From contig CALIZL010000023.1 of the NCBI GenBank assembly GCA_938028745.1, positions 1 through 23,459 of the forward strand: a stretch of DNA of 23,459 bases, written 5' to 3'. Each line of letters begins with the position of its first letter. The first letter of the stretch is position 1. Source of the stretch: an uncultured Prevotella sp. GTDB lineage: Bacteria > Bacteroidota > Bacteroidia > Bacteroidales > Bacteroidaceae. Made by a program: the position numbers and the translations under genes. The notes beneath the pieces were generated by a model. The model saw only the letters and a program-made list of their open reading frames with translations. It ran no database searches and was not told where the DNA came from. Below, piece by piece: positions 1 through 7,610 of this stretch.

Positions 1-86
1 GCAGAAGTAATCTGCCATTGACAGCCAGGCTTTCAACTTGTAGAGAACGCATGGAGTAACTTCCGCCAAGTCGCCTTCTGAAACAT
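1..86 (+). repeat. R2 repeat copy A, with possible 3' end of an off-window ORF
   Basis: This stretch aligns without large gaps to 2962-3045, roughly three quarters identical by eye, including the shared words TCTGCC, TGACAGCC and CAACTTGTAGAGA. In both copies the repeat opens on a lysine codon followed by a stop (AAG TAA here, AAG TAG at 2966-2971), so it may cover the end and 3' flank of a gene whose body lies left of the window. The function is unknown. Confidence 0.55.
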
Positions 87-137
87 ACCTACGTTTTGCC
101 ACAGACAGCTTGGGGCAATATTTCAGGTTTTTATCGT

Positions 138-242
138 ATCCTCGTCCAGTACTTTGTGCATGAGGAGAATGTTTATCTTGGTTTTACCACACAACGAAAA
201 TAAACTCCACCCAATTCATAGAACCATTAAAAGTCAAGACAA
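138..242 (-). repeat. Partial inverted copy of the R1 repeat (5' end only)
   Basis: Read on the minus strand from 242 leftward, this segment follows the first ~105 bases of R1 (2025 and 11607 copies). It keeps TCTTGACTTTTAAT, the AATTG...GGAGTTT block, AAGATAAACATTC and ACAAAGT..GGAC in the same order. It matches the 11607 copy better than the 2025 copy. Homology fades near 138, before the 22-bp array that full copies contain, so this is a fragment. It separates the R2 copy from the promoter of the lipoprotein gene. Confidence 0.6.
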
Positions 243-255
243 CTTCGGTTATAAA

Positions 256-286
256 TTGCGTGCCTACATTTATTTTACTACTTTTG
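256..286 (+). promoter_or_regulatory. Bacteroidota-type promoter for the 418 lipoprotein gene
   Basis: TTG at 256-258, a 20-bp spacer, then TACTTTTG at 279-286 match the Bacteroidota primary sigma consensus. The predicted transcript start is near 293, leaving a leader of about 125 nt before the ATG at 418. The ~50 bp around this promoter closely resemble the mrr promoter at 3105-3135, including the downstream words GCAT.CATAATTATTTACC. Confidence 0.7.
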
Positions 287-417
287 CATTCATAATTATT
301 TACCTTTAATTATGACACCCGCCTAAAAACACGGATTTGGAGGATTAATTCCTTTTTCTTCCATGTACAGTCAGGCACTACACCTATTATAAAAACGATA
401 AAAGATTTTAGTTAACG

Positions 418-1692
418 ATGAAGATAAAGACAGTTCTACGCAAATCTCCCTTATATGCGGTGGCAAGCTTTGGAATGCTTTTGCTGAGTAGTTGCTTTCC
501 AAGTTTCAACTCAGCCGAAGAGGTTATGGAGTACCTCAAGAAAGAGTTTCCCGACCACGATATCGTACTTTCTTCTGAATACAAAACAAGTCGTGGCCTA
601 TGGGAAGATTGGCGAATTTGGTCTTTTACGCTATCGGGTTATCCCAAAGACACCTTTCAAGTGGCCAGCCATATCGGCAGTTACCCCTTTCCGATGATGA
701 AAACAAATAAAAGTATCATCAGCAACTTCTACAAAGTGGTTACTCTGCGTCGTGAACGAGAATTTGAACAAGGGCCTTTGAAGGCTTTCGATGCGCCAAC
801 GCGCCGCATCTGGCATCGCTTTCCACACACAGACTTCTCGCTGCGGGCTGTCCAATGGGAGGTGGAAACGCTTGACGACATTTGGCGTGCCAAGCGCTTA
901 ATCGACGCTTTTGAACAATTTCTTAGCGAAGAAAGGGTAGACAGCCACGCCCATTATTACTTGCGTATGTACATGCAAGGCCCATGTTATGCCTTGGGAG
1001 GGGGCAATTACATTGACTTTATGGATAATTTGGAGACTGCGGAACCTGGCGAAAAGAGTCCTTGCTATATAGAATATCACATATATGGCGACATTAATCG
1101 GCAGGAGGTGTGCCAGATGTTTTACAACAGCGTGATGAGGTTTCATCAGCTGATGGCCGACCAAGGCAATGGCGTTACCAAAGAAAACTTTCAGGCATGG
1201 GCAGAACAACAACTAAGGCTCAAAGCGCGCTTGCCAGAACTTTCCACCGAAGAGGAGCGCGACTCGCTACGCAAGGTTCTTGTTGTTGACGACGATGATG
1301 TGCGCCGGGTGTTTATTGATATGGGACAAAAACCTTATATGATGGTGACCTTAGCTAATAGCGACATGCGCCCAAACAGCCGCGGCATCTTCTTCACCTA
1401 TCCGCAATTACGGGTTTTCTGCTTGCGCAGCGGCTTGCGGGTGCAAGGCACTGGCGACCATTTTACGGTGAAGGGCGTTGATGGAAGTAGCTACGAATTT
1501 TCTATTCGTTTCTACGAAGAGAAGAAAGACGTAGTGGGCTTTGAGGAAGACACCTGTTATTATCTGCGAGATGGCCGTAAAGTCGTGGTACAGGGATTTT
1601 GGTCGCCCGAAAAATGCGTAAACGATGCACTTGTACGCCGAATAACGGGGCGTGATGTCAGGCAAATGGTGGTGCACGAAATAAAACAATAG
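418..1692 (+). CDS. Predicted lipoprotein of unknown function, 424 aa
   Basis: The N-terminus is a lipoprotein signal peptide: basic residues, a hydrophobic stretch at about 12-23, then Leu-Ser-Ser-Cys with the acylated Cys at 26. The mature protein should therefore be anchored to a membrane on the periplasmic or outer side. The rest is soluble in character, rich in aromatic and charged residues, with no transmembrane segment and no enzyme motif I recognise. An acidic run (VVDDDD, about residues 289-294) and three well-separated cysteines in the mature part are the only notable features. The gene stands alone: upstream are the R2 and inverted R1 repeats, downstream more than 1.4 kb of repeat-rich non-coding DNA. 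Its promoter resembles that of the Mrr nuclease. The start is fixed by the signal peptide. The coding call is sound; the role is unknown. Confidence 0.85.
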   Translation: MKIKTVLRKSPLYAVASFGMLLLSSCFPSFNSAEEVMEYLKKEFPDHDIVLSSEYKTSRGLWEDWRIWSFTLSGYPKDTFQVASHIGSYPFPMMKTNKSIISNFYKVVTLRREREFEQGPLKAFDAPTRRIWHRFPHTDFSLRAVQWEVETLDDIWRAKRLIDAFEQFLSEERVDSHAHYYLRMYMQGPCYALGGGNYIDFMDNLETAEPGEKSPCYIEYHIYGDINRQEVCQMFYNSVMRFHQLMADQGNGVTKENFQAWAEQQLRLKARLPELSTEEERDSLRKVLVVDDDDVRRVFIDMGQKPYMMVTLANSDMRPNSRGIFFTYPQLRVFCLRSGLRVQGTGDHFTVKGVDGSSYEFSIRFYEEKKDVVGFEEDTCYYLRDGRKVVVQGFWSPEKCVNDALVRRITGRDVRQMVVHEIKQ

Positions 1693-2024
1693 AATGCCTT
1701 CGCCCTTTGACTGAAATCCAAAGCAGCGAAAGTTTTTGCTCTGTTTAAGTGCTATTTGTGTAGAAAAGGTGCGCAATTAGCGTCAAAAACACACGGCATA
1801 ATGCTGCAAAATGCACGGCTATTCGTCGCTAAATGCGATGCTATATGCTGCTAAATGCGATGCGAAAGTGTAAAGGAAATATGTAGTTTTGCTGCTGACG
1901 CAGCATGATATATAGCGGCCTATTGATTGTACTAAATATCACCACACACGCTTCGGTGAGGCTACAACCGCTAGATTTAAACAACAGATGCCATTAGTTT
2001 TTTCGTTCAAATAAAACCATGAGG
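1693..2024. other. Intergenic region with degenerate 22-bp array
   Basis: No credible gene. It holds the array at 1784-1871 and a short hairpin GCTGC-tgac-GCAGC at 1891-1904. On the minus strand the hairpin would be followed by a run of A rather than T, so it is not a clear terminator. The remainder shows nothing I can assign. Confidence 0.5.
1784..1871 (-). repeat. Degenerate 22-bp tandem array (about 4 units)
   Basis: GCAAAATGC at 1806, GCTAAATGC at 1828 and GCTAAATGC at 1850 stand exactly 22 bp apart. The last two are followed by the same GATGC. The segment from 1784 also matches the next unit through AAAA and CACGGC. Read on the minus strand the core is GCATTTAGC, the same core as in the 22-bp arrays inside R1, so this looks like a decayed array in the opposite orientation. 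Confidence 0.5.
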
Positions 2025-2841
2025 CCGTCTTTACTTTTAATGTTTCAATAAATTGAGAGGAGTTTGTTATCTTTGTGGTGCCAACACAAACACTCCTTTC
2101 ATGTACGAAGTGCTGAGCAAATTAACGCACTGGCTGATAACCCAACAACTCCCTAATACATCAACCCACCAACACAAAACCTTAAAATCATTTCTTTTAT
2201 TTTACAACATCACTCTAATTTTCACTCCGTTCTAGCGAAAATATAGGCTGAAAAGTAGGAAAATAGCCACTGTTTTTAACCTTTCTCACTTTCCGTTTCG
2301 TCTACTTTTAAGAACACGACCTGCATTTTGCACCATTTTGCCTTTCTAGTTTGGCCGCCAACTCATATTTTTTTAAGGCCAATTACCCGCTTTTAGCCCC
2401 TAAAACCCCACTTTTTAATGGCCATTTTGCCCATTTTAGCCATGCGTTTCATGGTTCGAAGGGGTTTTATTTATACCATTGAAGCGGATATTTATGCTTT
2501 TCACTGTGCATTTTGCACCATTTTGCACCGCATTTTGCGGCATTTTAGCTTGCGTTTAGCACCAAAACGCACTGCATTTAGCATCAAAACGCATTGCATT
2601 TAGCATCAAAACGCAAGGCATTTAGCACCAAAACGCACTGCATTTAGCAACAAATAGCCCAAAAATGGGTGCAAACGACGGCTATTATAAATAAAAATTC
2701 ATTTTGTTGCATTCGCAAGCTTGCCCCATTCTACATCAAAACAAACCTTCGCGAGAATCGATTTTTTGCGGCAAGGTGGGCGGTTGGTAATCAAAAAGGG
2801 CACTCATAATGTTAATTTTCTTACCGAAAATCAGACAAATT
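2025..2841 (+). repeat. R1 dispersed repeat, full copy 1 (~0.82 kb)
   Basis: From CCGTCTT at 2025 to AGACAAA near 2840 this region aligns end to end with 11607-12454. Conserved blocks in order are: the GGAGTTTGTTATCTT hairpin-like 5' end, TTCTAGCGAAAAT, CTGCATTTTGCACC, CCCCACTTTTTA, ATTTATACCATT, the 22-bp array, GCAAATAGCCC, TTCGCGAGAATCG, TTTTTTGCGGCAAGGTGGGC and GGCACTCA.AATGTTAA. No reading frame is conserved between the copies, so it is non-coding. Short ORFs at 2053-2235 and 2418-2603 lie inside it and are not believed to be genes. Confidence 0.75.
2529..2660 (+). repeat. 22-bp tandem array inside R1 copy 1
   Basis: Five clear units start at 2551, 2573, 2595, 2617 and 2639, each of the form NGCRTTTAGCAYCAAAACGC. 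A diverged unit lies just before at 2529. There are no spacers, so it is not a CRISPR array. Each unit contains a hyphenated inverted repeat (GCGTTT...AAACGC or TGC-N5-GCA). Confidence 0.75.
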
Positions 2842-2875
2842 TATTTATATTGCATACACCTGCACGGGCAACTTG

Positions 2876-2971
2876 ATGGAAAGCACGTACGCTTACGCCC
2901 GCCAGCACGAGCGGTTGCAGGGCATGCTGCTCATGGCCAACGGAGACGATATCATGGAAACGGAGAAGTAG
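2876..2971 (+). pseudogene. 31-codon ORF, possible C-terminal remnant of a lost gene
   Basis: An ATG at 2876 opens 31 codons ending in TAG at 2969-2971. The frame is open back to 2816. The peptide (starting MESTYAYARQHERLQG, ending in DDIMETEK) has a gene-like residue composition and lies in a GC-richer stretch than the R1 DNA before it. The end of the frame coincides with the R2 repeat, whose other copy at position 1 also begins on Lys-stop. It may be the tail of a truncated gene or a real small protein. I do not recognise a family. Confidence 0.3.
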
Positions 2972-3045
2972 TCTGCCGCTGACAGCCGCTTCTCAACTTG
3001 TAGAGATAGCATAGAATGTTTTCCGCTTGGTCGCAGTTTGAGGCA
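2962..3045 (+). repeat. R2 repeat copy B
   Basis: Partner of 1-86. It begins at the last codons of the 2876 ORF and ends just before a short TACTTAC-type simple repeat (about 3050-3083). The mrr promoter follows, as the lipoprotein promoter follows copy A. Confidence 0.55.
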
Positions 3046-3104
3046 TAAGCACTTAGTACTTACTACTTACTACTTACTACCTAACAGATTAGCCGACTTA
3101 AATA

Positions 3105-3135
3105 TTGCACAACTACGTTTATTTTGTTATTTTTG
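3105..3135 (+). promoter_or_regulatory. Promoter of the mrr-like gene
   Basis: TTG at 3105-3107, 20-bp spacer and TATTTTTG at 3128-3135 fit the Bacteroidota consensus exactly. The TTG at 3105 could also be read as a start codon in frame with the nuclease, but it is better explained as the -33 element. The ATG at 3168 then lies about 26 nt downstream of the expected transcript start. Confidence 0.75.
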
Positions 3136-3167
3136 CATCCATAATTATTTACCAACAATCTGTTTAT

Positions 3168-4088
3168 ATGATACCAACGTTTCAACAAATACGCATACAG
3201 ATACTTAAAGAGTTATATGCAGGTGGCATTATGCGGGCAAAAGATTTGCAAGCTCCACTGGCAAAACATTTTAATCTTAGCGAAGAAGAGGTGAATGCTA
3301 GTTATGCCTCTGGCAATGGGAAGATATTTCGCGACCGCATATCGTGGGCTTTGAGTTACCTCTTCATTGCCAAACTGGTTGAAAGGCCACAAAAGGGCGA
3401 TTACGTAATCAGCCAGAAAGGTAAGGAAATGATTACATCACACAATGAGGAAGAGATAAACAGGTATATAAACGATGCGGTAAACAAACCCCAAAAGGCA
3501 GCAGAGGATAAGACCACAGAAACCATTGTGCTAGCAGCCAATGAGGAGCTGACACCACAAGAAGAACTGAACGAATCGTACGAAAACATCAAGCAGTCGA
3601 TACAGGCAGACGTCCTAGCAACGATTTTAAGCAAAAAGCCACAAGCGTTTGAAAGGCTGGTTGTTGAATTGTTGCAGGCTATGGGCTACGGCGGTGAGAT
3701 TAAAAATGCTGGCATCGTTACCAAGCTTTCTAACGATGGAGGAATCGACGGCATCATTAAAGAAGACGTGCTTGGCTTTAATCATATTTCCATTCAAGCC
3801 AAACGGTATGCCGCACACAACCATGTTGGGCGCAATGAAGTGCAGGCTTTCGTGGGCGCAGTTGCTGGAACGCCATCTAAAAAGGGGGTGTTCATTACTA
3901 CTTCCGACTTTACCAAAGGTGCGATAGACTATGTTGAAAGTCTTAATGGAACGCCAATTGTCATCCTGATTAATGGTGAGCAACTCACAGAATACCTGTA
4001 TGAGTGCGGACTAGGTCTGCAAGAAGAAAGGGTTTTCAAAGTAATGAAACTCGATAGAGACTTTTGGGATGCGATGGACGATGAGTAA
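3168..4088 (+). CDS. mrr: Mrr-type restriction endonuclease, 306 aa
   Basis: Residues 1-90 form an N-terminal winged-helix domain of the Mrr type (a short helical start, then a DYVISQKGKE end). A charged linker spans about 95-145. Residues 150-280 are the restriction-endonuclease-like catalytic domain: FERLVVELL (Glu162), GGIDG (Asp194) and SIQAKRY (Gln210, Lys212) form the Mrr version of the PD-(D/E)XK site, followed by VQAFVGAV and GVFITTSDF. Known Mrr proteins are type IV enzymes that cut modified DNA. No methyltransferase or specificity subunit lies nearby, which fits a stand-alone type IV enzyme. The ATG at 3168 is chosen over an upstream TTG at 3105 because that TTG is the -33 box and the extra 21 residues are not Mrr-like. 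The stop codon merges directly into the GGTGAAA repeat field. Confidence 0.88.
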   Translation: MIPTFQQIRIQILKELYAGGIMRAKDLQAPLAKHFNLSEEEVNASYASGNGKIFRDRISWALSYLFIAKLVERPQKGDYVISQKGKEMITSHNEEEINRYINDAVNKPQKAAEDKTTETIVLAANEELTPQEELNESYENIKQSIQADVLATILSKKPQAFERLVVELLQAMGYGGEIKNAGIVTKLSNDGGIDGIIKEDVLGFNHISIQAKRYAAHNHVGRNEVQAFVGAVAGTPSKKGVFITTSDFTKGAIDYVESLNGTPIVILINGEQLTEYLYECGLGLQEERVFKVMKLDRDFWDAMDDE

Positions 4089-4408
4089 AGGTGAAAGGGT
4101 GGAAAGGTGAAAAGGGTGAAAAGGTGAAAGGGTGAAAAGGTGAAAAGGTGAAAAAATGGCTAGCGCCTTTTAAAGGTGAAAGAGTGAAAAGGTGAAAGGG
4201 TGAAAATGTGAAAATGTGAAAATGTGAAAAGATGGCTAACGCCTTTTAAAGGTGAAAGGTTGAAAGAGTGAAAAAATAACTAACGCCATCTATACATTTG
4301 GCTTAACTCCTTAACTCCTGAGCTATTGGCTTAACTCCTTTAACTCCTAAAGATGAAAGGCGTTAGCCATCTTTTCACCCTTTCACCTTTTCACCCTTTC
4401 ACCTTTCC
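4089..4408. repeat. GGTGAAA repeat field with 21-bp perfect inverted repeat
   Basis: From the mrr stop to about 4280 the DNA is built of GGTGAAAR words, with GTGAAAAT variants. It is interrupted by boxes of the form ATGGCTAACGCCTTTTAAA at about 4156, 4232 and, more diverged, 4278. A TTAACTCC word repeats four times at 4302-4348. At 4356-4404 the box and the GGTGAAA words return in inverted orientation: 4226-4246 and 4356-4376 are perfect 21-bp reverse complements with a 109-nt loop. It lies between convergent genes and could act as a bidirectional terminator, but it is much larger than needed for that. Confidence 0.7.
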
Positions 4409-5656
4409 TTATTCATATCTCATTGACGTTGCGGGATTGATTTTCGACACCAAATAGCTGGGCGCGATAAGCACGAACACGCTAACGAGCAGCGTAACCA
4501 CATTGAGTAAGAGCCATACAAGCAAGTTGAACTCTACGGGAACCGTGCTAACGTAGTAGGTGGCGGGGTTTAACTTCACCAATCCCGTGTAATGTTGCAG
4601 GGCGATAAGCCCCATGCCGATGAGGTTTCCGATAAGCAATCCCTTGCCAATGGTAAACACCGCGAACCAAAGAAAGGTGCGACGGATGGTTACATTGCGC
4701 GCACCCACGGCTTTAAGAATGCCTATCATGGCCGTACGCTCTAAAATAATGATGAGCAAACCCGAAATCATGGTGACACCTGCAACGGATAACATCAGTC
4801 CGAGAATAATCCAGACGTTAAGATCCAACAAGTCGAGCCACGAGAATATCTGCGGGTTCATCTCTTGTATGGTTTGAGAGGAATAAGTTTCGCCATATCT
4901 GTCAATCGTGCGGTTCACCTTGTTTACCACACGCGCAGCCGTGTCATCAAGTCGGTCGAAATCGTTGACTGTTAGTTCGGCACCGCTAGCTTGGTCGGAT
5001 TCCCACGCGTTTAGTTTCACCGCAGTATATAGGTCGATGAAACACGTAACCTTATCGTATTGCGAAAGGTTGGTTTGGTAGATGGCTGCAACGCTGAACC
5101 GCCTAGCCTTTACCCCCGTGTTATCGATGAAGTAGGCAAACACTTTGTCGCCCAGTTTAAGGTTCAGTTGGTCGGCAATGGCTTGCGAAATCACCACTTG
5201 TTGCTTCCCCACACTATCAGAGAAGTGTGGAATGGCACCCGCAACGAGGTTTTGGTGAATGAAAGTGGTATCGTAGTCGGCCGCAATGCCCTTGAAAGCC
5301 ACGCCAAGAAAGTCGTTATTGGTTTTAAGTATGCCTTGTTTTATGGCAAAACGCTGAACATGGCGCACGCCGGGGATGGCTCGCAACACCTTCAACATCG
5401 AGTCGCCCATCTGTATGGGGTATTGTTCGGATGCTTGAAGGGTCATGAAGTTGGCCACTTGTATGTGGCTACCAAAGCCAACCACCTTGTTACGAATGGT
5501 GTGTTTGAAACCGAAAACAACGCTCACCGACACCAACATCACCGCTAAACCCACGGCAACGCCAGCAATAGCAATGCGTATGGCTGGGCGGTCTACCCGC
5601 GTTTTGTCGGTGTTATTGGTGTAAATGCGCTTGGCAAGGAAGAAGGGTAAGTTCAC
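4409..5656 (-). CDS. LolC/LolE-type (FtsX-like) ABC permease, 415 aa
   Basis: The topology is that of lipoprotein-releasing permeases. There is a short cytoplasmic N-terminus (FFLAKRIYT), one membrane helix at about 26-49, a long periplasmic domain to about 270, then three helices at roughly 278-305, 325-350 and 375-402. The FtsX-domain signature LERTAMIGILKAVGA lies between the second and third helices, where the ATPase partner is contacted. Such proteins extract lipoproteins from the inner membrane for delivery to the LolA chaperone. No LolD-like ATPase is in the window, so the partner must be encoded elsewhere. It lies 64 bp downstream of the aminotransferase on the same strand and is probably co-transcribed. 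Whether it is the main Lol permease or a related MacB-like transporter cannot be settled here. Confidence 0.85.
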   Translation of the reverse strand: MNLPFFLAKRIYTNNTDKTRVDRPAIRIAIAGVAVGLAVMLVSVSVVFGFKHTIRNKVVGFGSHIQVANFMTLQASEQYPIQMGDSMLKVLRAIPGVRHVQRFAIKQGILKTNNDFLGVAFKGIAADYDTTFIHQNLVAGAIPHFSDSVGKQQVVISQAIADQLNLKLGDKVFAYFIDNTGVKARRFSVAAIYQTNLSQYDKVTCFIDLYTAVKLNAWESDQASGAELTVNDFDRLDDTAARVVNKVNRTIDRYGETYSSQTIQEMNPQIFSWLDLLDLNVWIILGLMLSVAGVTMISGLLIIILERTAMIGILKAVGARNVTIRRTFLWFAVFTIGKGLLIGNLIGMGLIALQHYTGLVKLNPATYYVSTVPVEFNLLVWLLLNVVTLLVSVFVLIAPSYLVSKINPATSMRYE

Positions 5657-5697
5657 AAGTTGATAAGTTTACGAATTAACGAGTTGATGGGTTGATG

Positions 5698-5739
5698 GGC
5701 GTAGCCATTTTTTCACCTTTTCACTCTTTCACCTTTAAA
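5698..5739 (-). repeat. Second GGTGAAA/GGCTACGCC repeat block, overlapping a stop codon
   Basis: On the minus strand this reads TTTAAAGGTGAAAGAGTGA, then GGTGAAAAAATGGCTACGCC, matching the words and box of the 4089-4408 field. It supplies the last codons and the TGA stop of the aminotransferase (5721-5723), then runs into the spacer before the permease gene. A different short word (GTTGATGG, GTTGATAAG) fills 5655-5697. Confidence 0.65.
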
Positions 5740-6938
5740 GTGTCTACACGCCCAGGATATACTTCGAGAGCCTTGCGCAATATCACCAACGCACGTTTCA
5801 GATCATCTCGTTTCAGTACATAGGCAATGCGCACTTCGTTGTATCCAGCACCTGGAGTGGTGTAAAAGCCTGCGGCAGGAGCCATCATTACCGTTTCGCC
5901 TTCGTAGCTAAACTCTTCCAAACACCAGCGACAGAACTTTTCGCAATCGTCAACGGGCAGTCTGGCCACGGTGTAAAAGGCTCCCATAGGGATGGGCGAG
6001 AACACACCAGGTATGTTATTCAGCCCATCAATAAGGCATTTTCGGCGTTCCACATACTCTTCGTACACGCTGCGGTAATAGTCGTCGGGCGCATCGAGCG
6101 ATGCTTCGGCCACGATTTGCCCCAGCAACGGCGGCGAAAGTCGGGCCTGACAGAACTTCATCACGGCCGCCCTCACCTCGGCGTTCTTCGTGATAAGCGC
6201 GCCAACACGCACCCCGCACTCGGAATAACGTTTGGAAACGGAGTCGATAAGCACCACGTTGTTCTCTATTCCTTCCAAGTGGCAAGCACTGATGTAGGGC
6301 GAACCTGTGTAGATATACTCGCGATATACCTCGTCGGAGAACAGGTAAAGGTCGTATTTCTTCACCAAATCGCGTATTTGGTTCATCTCGTTACGCGTGT
6401 AAAGATAGCCTGTGGGGTTGTTGGGATTGCAGATAAGGATGCCCTTTGTGCGCTCGTTTATCAGCTCTTCAAACTTTTCTACCTTGGGCAGCGCAAAGCC
6501 TTCTTCTATCGTTGTGGTGATGGTTCGGATGGTTGCACCGGCAGATATGGCGAAGGCCATGTAGTTGGCGTAGGCTGGTTCGGGTATAATGATTTCGTCA
6601 CCAGGGTTTAGGCAGGCCATGAAAGCAAAGAACACCGCCTCCGAACCGCCCGTGGTCACGATGATGTCGTCGGGCATTACGTCGATGCCATATTTATTAT
6701 AATAAGTGGTGAGTTTCTCCCGGTACGACTGATAACCCTGCGAGGGAGAGTATTCAAGTACCGCGCGATCGATGTTCTTCAAGGCGTCGAGACCTACTTG
6801 CGGCGTGGGCAAGTCGGGTTGTCCGATGTTCAAATGATAAACTTTTGTTCCTCTGGCCTTTGCAGCAACAGCCAACGGAGCGAGTTTTCTAATGGGCGAC
6901 TCGGGCATTTCCAATCCGCGAACAGATATTTCAGGCAT
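5721..6938 (-). CDS. PLP-dependent class I/II aminotransferase, 405 aa
   Basis: This is a full-length fold-type I aminotransferase of the aspartate-aminotransferase superfamily. Visible landmarks are LNIGQPDLPTP (about 36-46), TTGGSEA (95-101) for cofactor phosphate binding, NPNNPTG (171-177), SDEVYREY (201-208), and SVSKRYSECGVRVG with the Schiff-base lysine at 236. The substrate cannot be named from the motifs; the family includes aspartate, aromatic and alanine aminotransferases. The start ATG at 6938 lies about 20 nt downstream of the expected transcript start. The final residues (LKVKE and stop) are encoded by the GGTGAAA repeat block, so the original C-terminus may have been altered. 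It heads a probable two-gene unit with the LolC/E-type permease. Confidence 0.9.
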   Translation of the reverse strand: MPEISVRGLEMPESPIRKLAPLAVAAKARGTKVYHLNIGQPDLPTPQVGLDALKNIDRAVLEYSPSQGYQSYREKLTTYYNKYGIDVMPDDIIVTTGGSEAVFFAFMACLNPGDEIIIPEPAYANYMAFAISAGATIRTITTTIEEGFALPKVEKFEELINERTKGILICNPNNPTGYLYTRNEMNQIRDLVKKYDLYLFSDEVYREYIYTGSPYISACHLEGIENNVVLIDSVSKRYSECGVRVGALITKNAEVRAAVMKFCQARLSPPLLGQIVAEASLDAPDDYYRSVYEEYVERRKCLIDGLNNIPGVFSPIPMGAFYTVARLPVDDCEKFCRWCLEEFSYEGETVMMAPAAGFYTTPGAGYNEVRIAYVLKRDDLKRALVILRKALEVYPGRVDTLKVKE

Positions 6939-6963
6939 AATTATTTAGTTTTATGGTGACATG

Positions 6964-6992
6964 CAAAGTTATTTAATTTAATCGAAAAGCAA
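6964..6992 (-). promoter_or_regulatory. Promoter of the aminotransferase gene
   Basis: On the minus strand TTG (6992-6990), an 18-bp spacer and TAACTTTG (6971-6964) resemble the Bacteroidota consensus, though the spacer is slightly short. It is back to back with the promoter at 7034-7064. Confidence 0.5.
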
Positions 6993-7033
6993 TGCCTACA
7001 TCGTAAGTTTTATTTGATTAAGCCGCATTTTTT

Positions 7034-7064
7034 TTGTGCCTTACGGATTAATTTGTTACTTTTG
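7034..7064 (+). promoter_or_regulatory. Promoter of DUF4494-yggS
   Basis: TTG at 7034-7036, a 20-bp spacer and TACTTTTG at 7057-7064 fit the Bacteroidota consensus. The expected transcript starts around 7071, about 20 nt before the ATG at 7092. This rules out a longer in-frame start at 7014, which lies upstream of the promoter. Confidence 0.75.
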
Positions 7065-7091
7065 CCAATAAAAACAATAGCAAAAAAAAGC

Positions 7092-7610
7092 ATGAGACAA
7101 AGAACTGCAGACTGGTTTGAAACCAAAATCAGGTACGACAAGACGATGGATGATGGCACGTTGAAACCCATTACCGAACAATACGTGGTAGACGCACTGA
7201 GCTTTACCGAGGCAGAGAACGCCATCATCGAAGAGATGTCGGCCTTTATCGCTGGCGACTTCAAGATTACGGGCATCAAACCCGCTCCTTATCACGAGGT
7301 GTTTTTCAGCGAAAACGACAACGACGACAAGTGGTATAAGGCCAAACTGCAATTTATCACGCTAGACGAAAAGACCGAAAAAGAAAAGCGTTCGAACGTT
7401 AACTACCTGGTGCAAGCAGCCAGTTTGCAAGGTGCGGTAAAGCATATAGACAGTGTTATGGGCAACACCATGATTACATACGACATTGCCAGCGTTACCG
7501 AAACGCTCATTATGGACGTGTACGAGCATGTGGCAATAACGCAAAAAGCCGCCGCCAACGACAAACCCGAATACGAAGAGGACAACCAAAACACCAAGGA
7601 GGCTGAATAA
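7092..7610 (+). CDS. DUF4494 domain protein, 172 aa
   Basis: A small soluble protein beginning MRQRTADWFETKIRYDKTM, which I recognise as the Bacteroidota-restricted DUF4494 family. It shows alternating strands (YVVDALSFTEAE, WYKAKLQFITLDE, VNYLVQAASLQGAV) and a charged, probably disordered C-terminal tail (about 155-172). It has no signal peptide and no known catalytic motif. Its molecular role is unknown. The stop TAA (7608-7610) overlaps the ATG of yggS by one base, implying coupled translation and perhaps a link to PLP biology. The pairing with yggS is, from memory, common in the phylum. Confidence 0.85.
   Translation: MRQRTADWFETKIRYDKTMDDGTLKPITEQYVVDALSFTEAENAIIEEMSAFIAGDFKITGIKPAPYHEVFFSENDNDDKWYKAKLQFITLDEKTEKEKRSNVNYLVQAASLQGAVKHIDSVMGNTMITYDIASVTETLIMDVYEHVAITQKAAANDKPEYEEDNQNTKEAE

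Noticed and set aside
1891..1904. Terminator at GCTGC-tgac-GCAGC
   Set aside because: A five-bp stem without a T-run on either strand, about 200 nt from the nearest gene end.
2053..2603. Short plus-strand ORFs (60 and 61 codons) within R1 copy 1
   Set aside because: They lie wholly in a repeat whose second copy breaks both frames, and they show no domain or signal.
2551..2660. CRISPR array
   Set aside because: The 22-bp units are directly tandem with no spacers and there are no cas genes; the same holds for 12143-12274 and 14220-14353.
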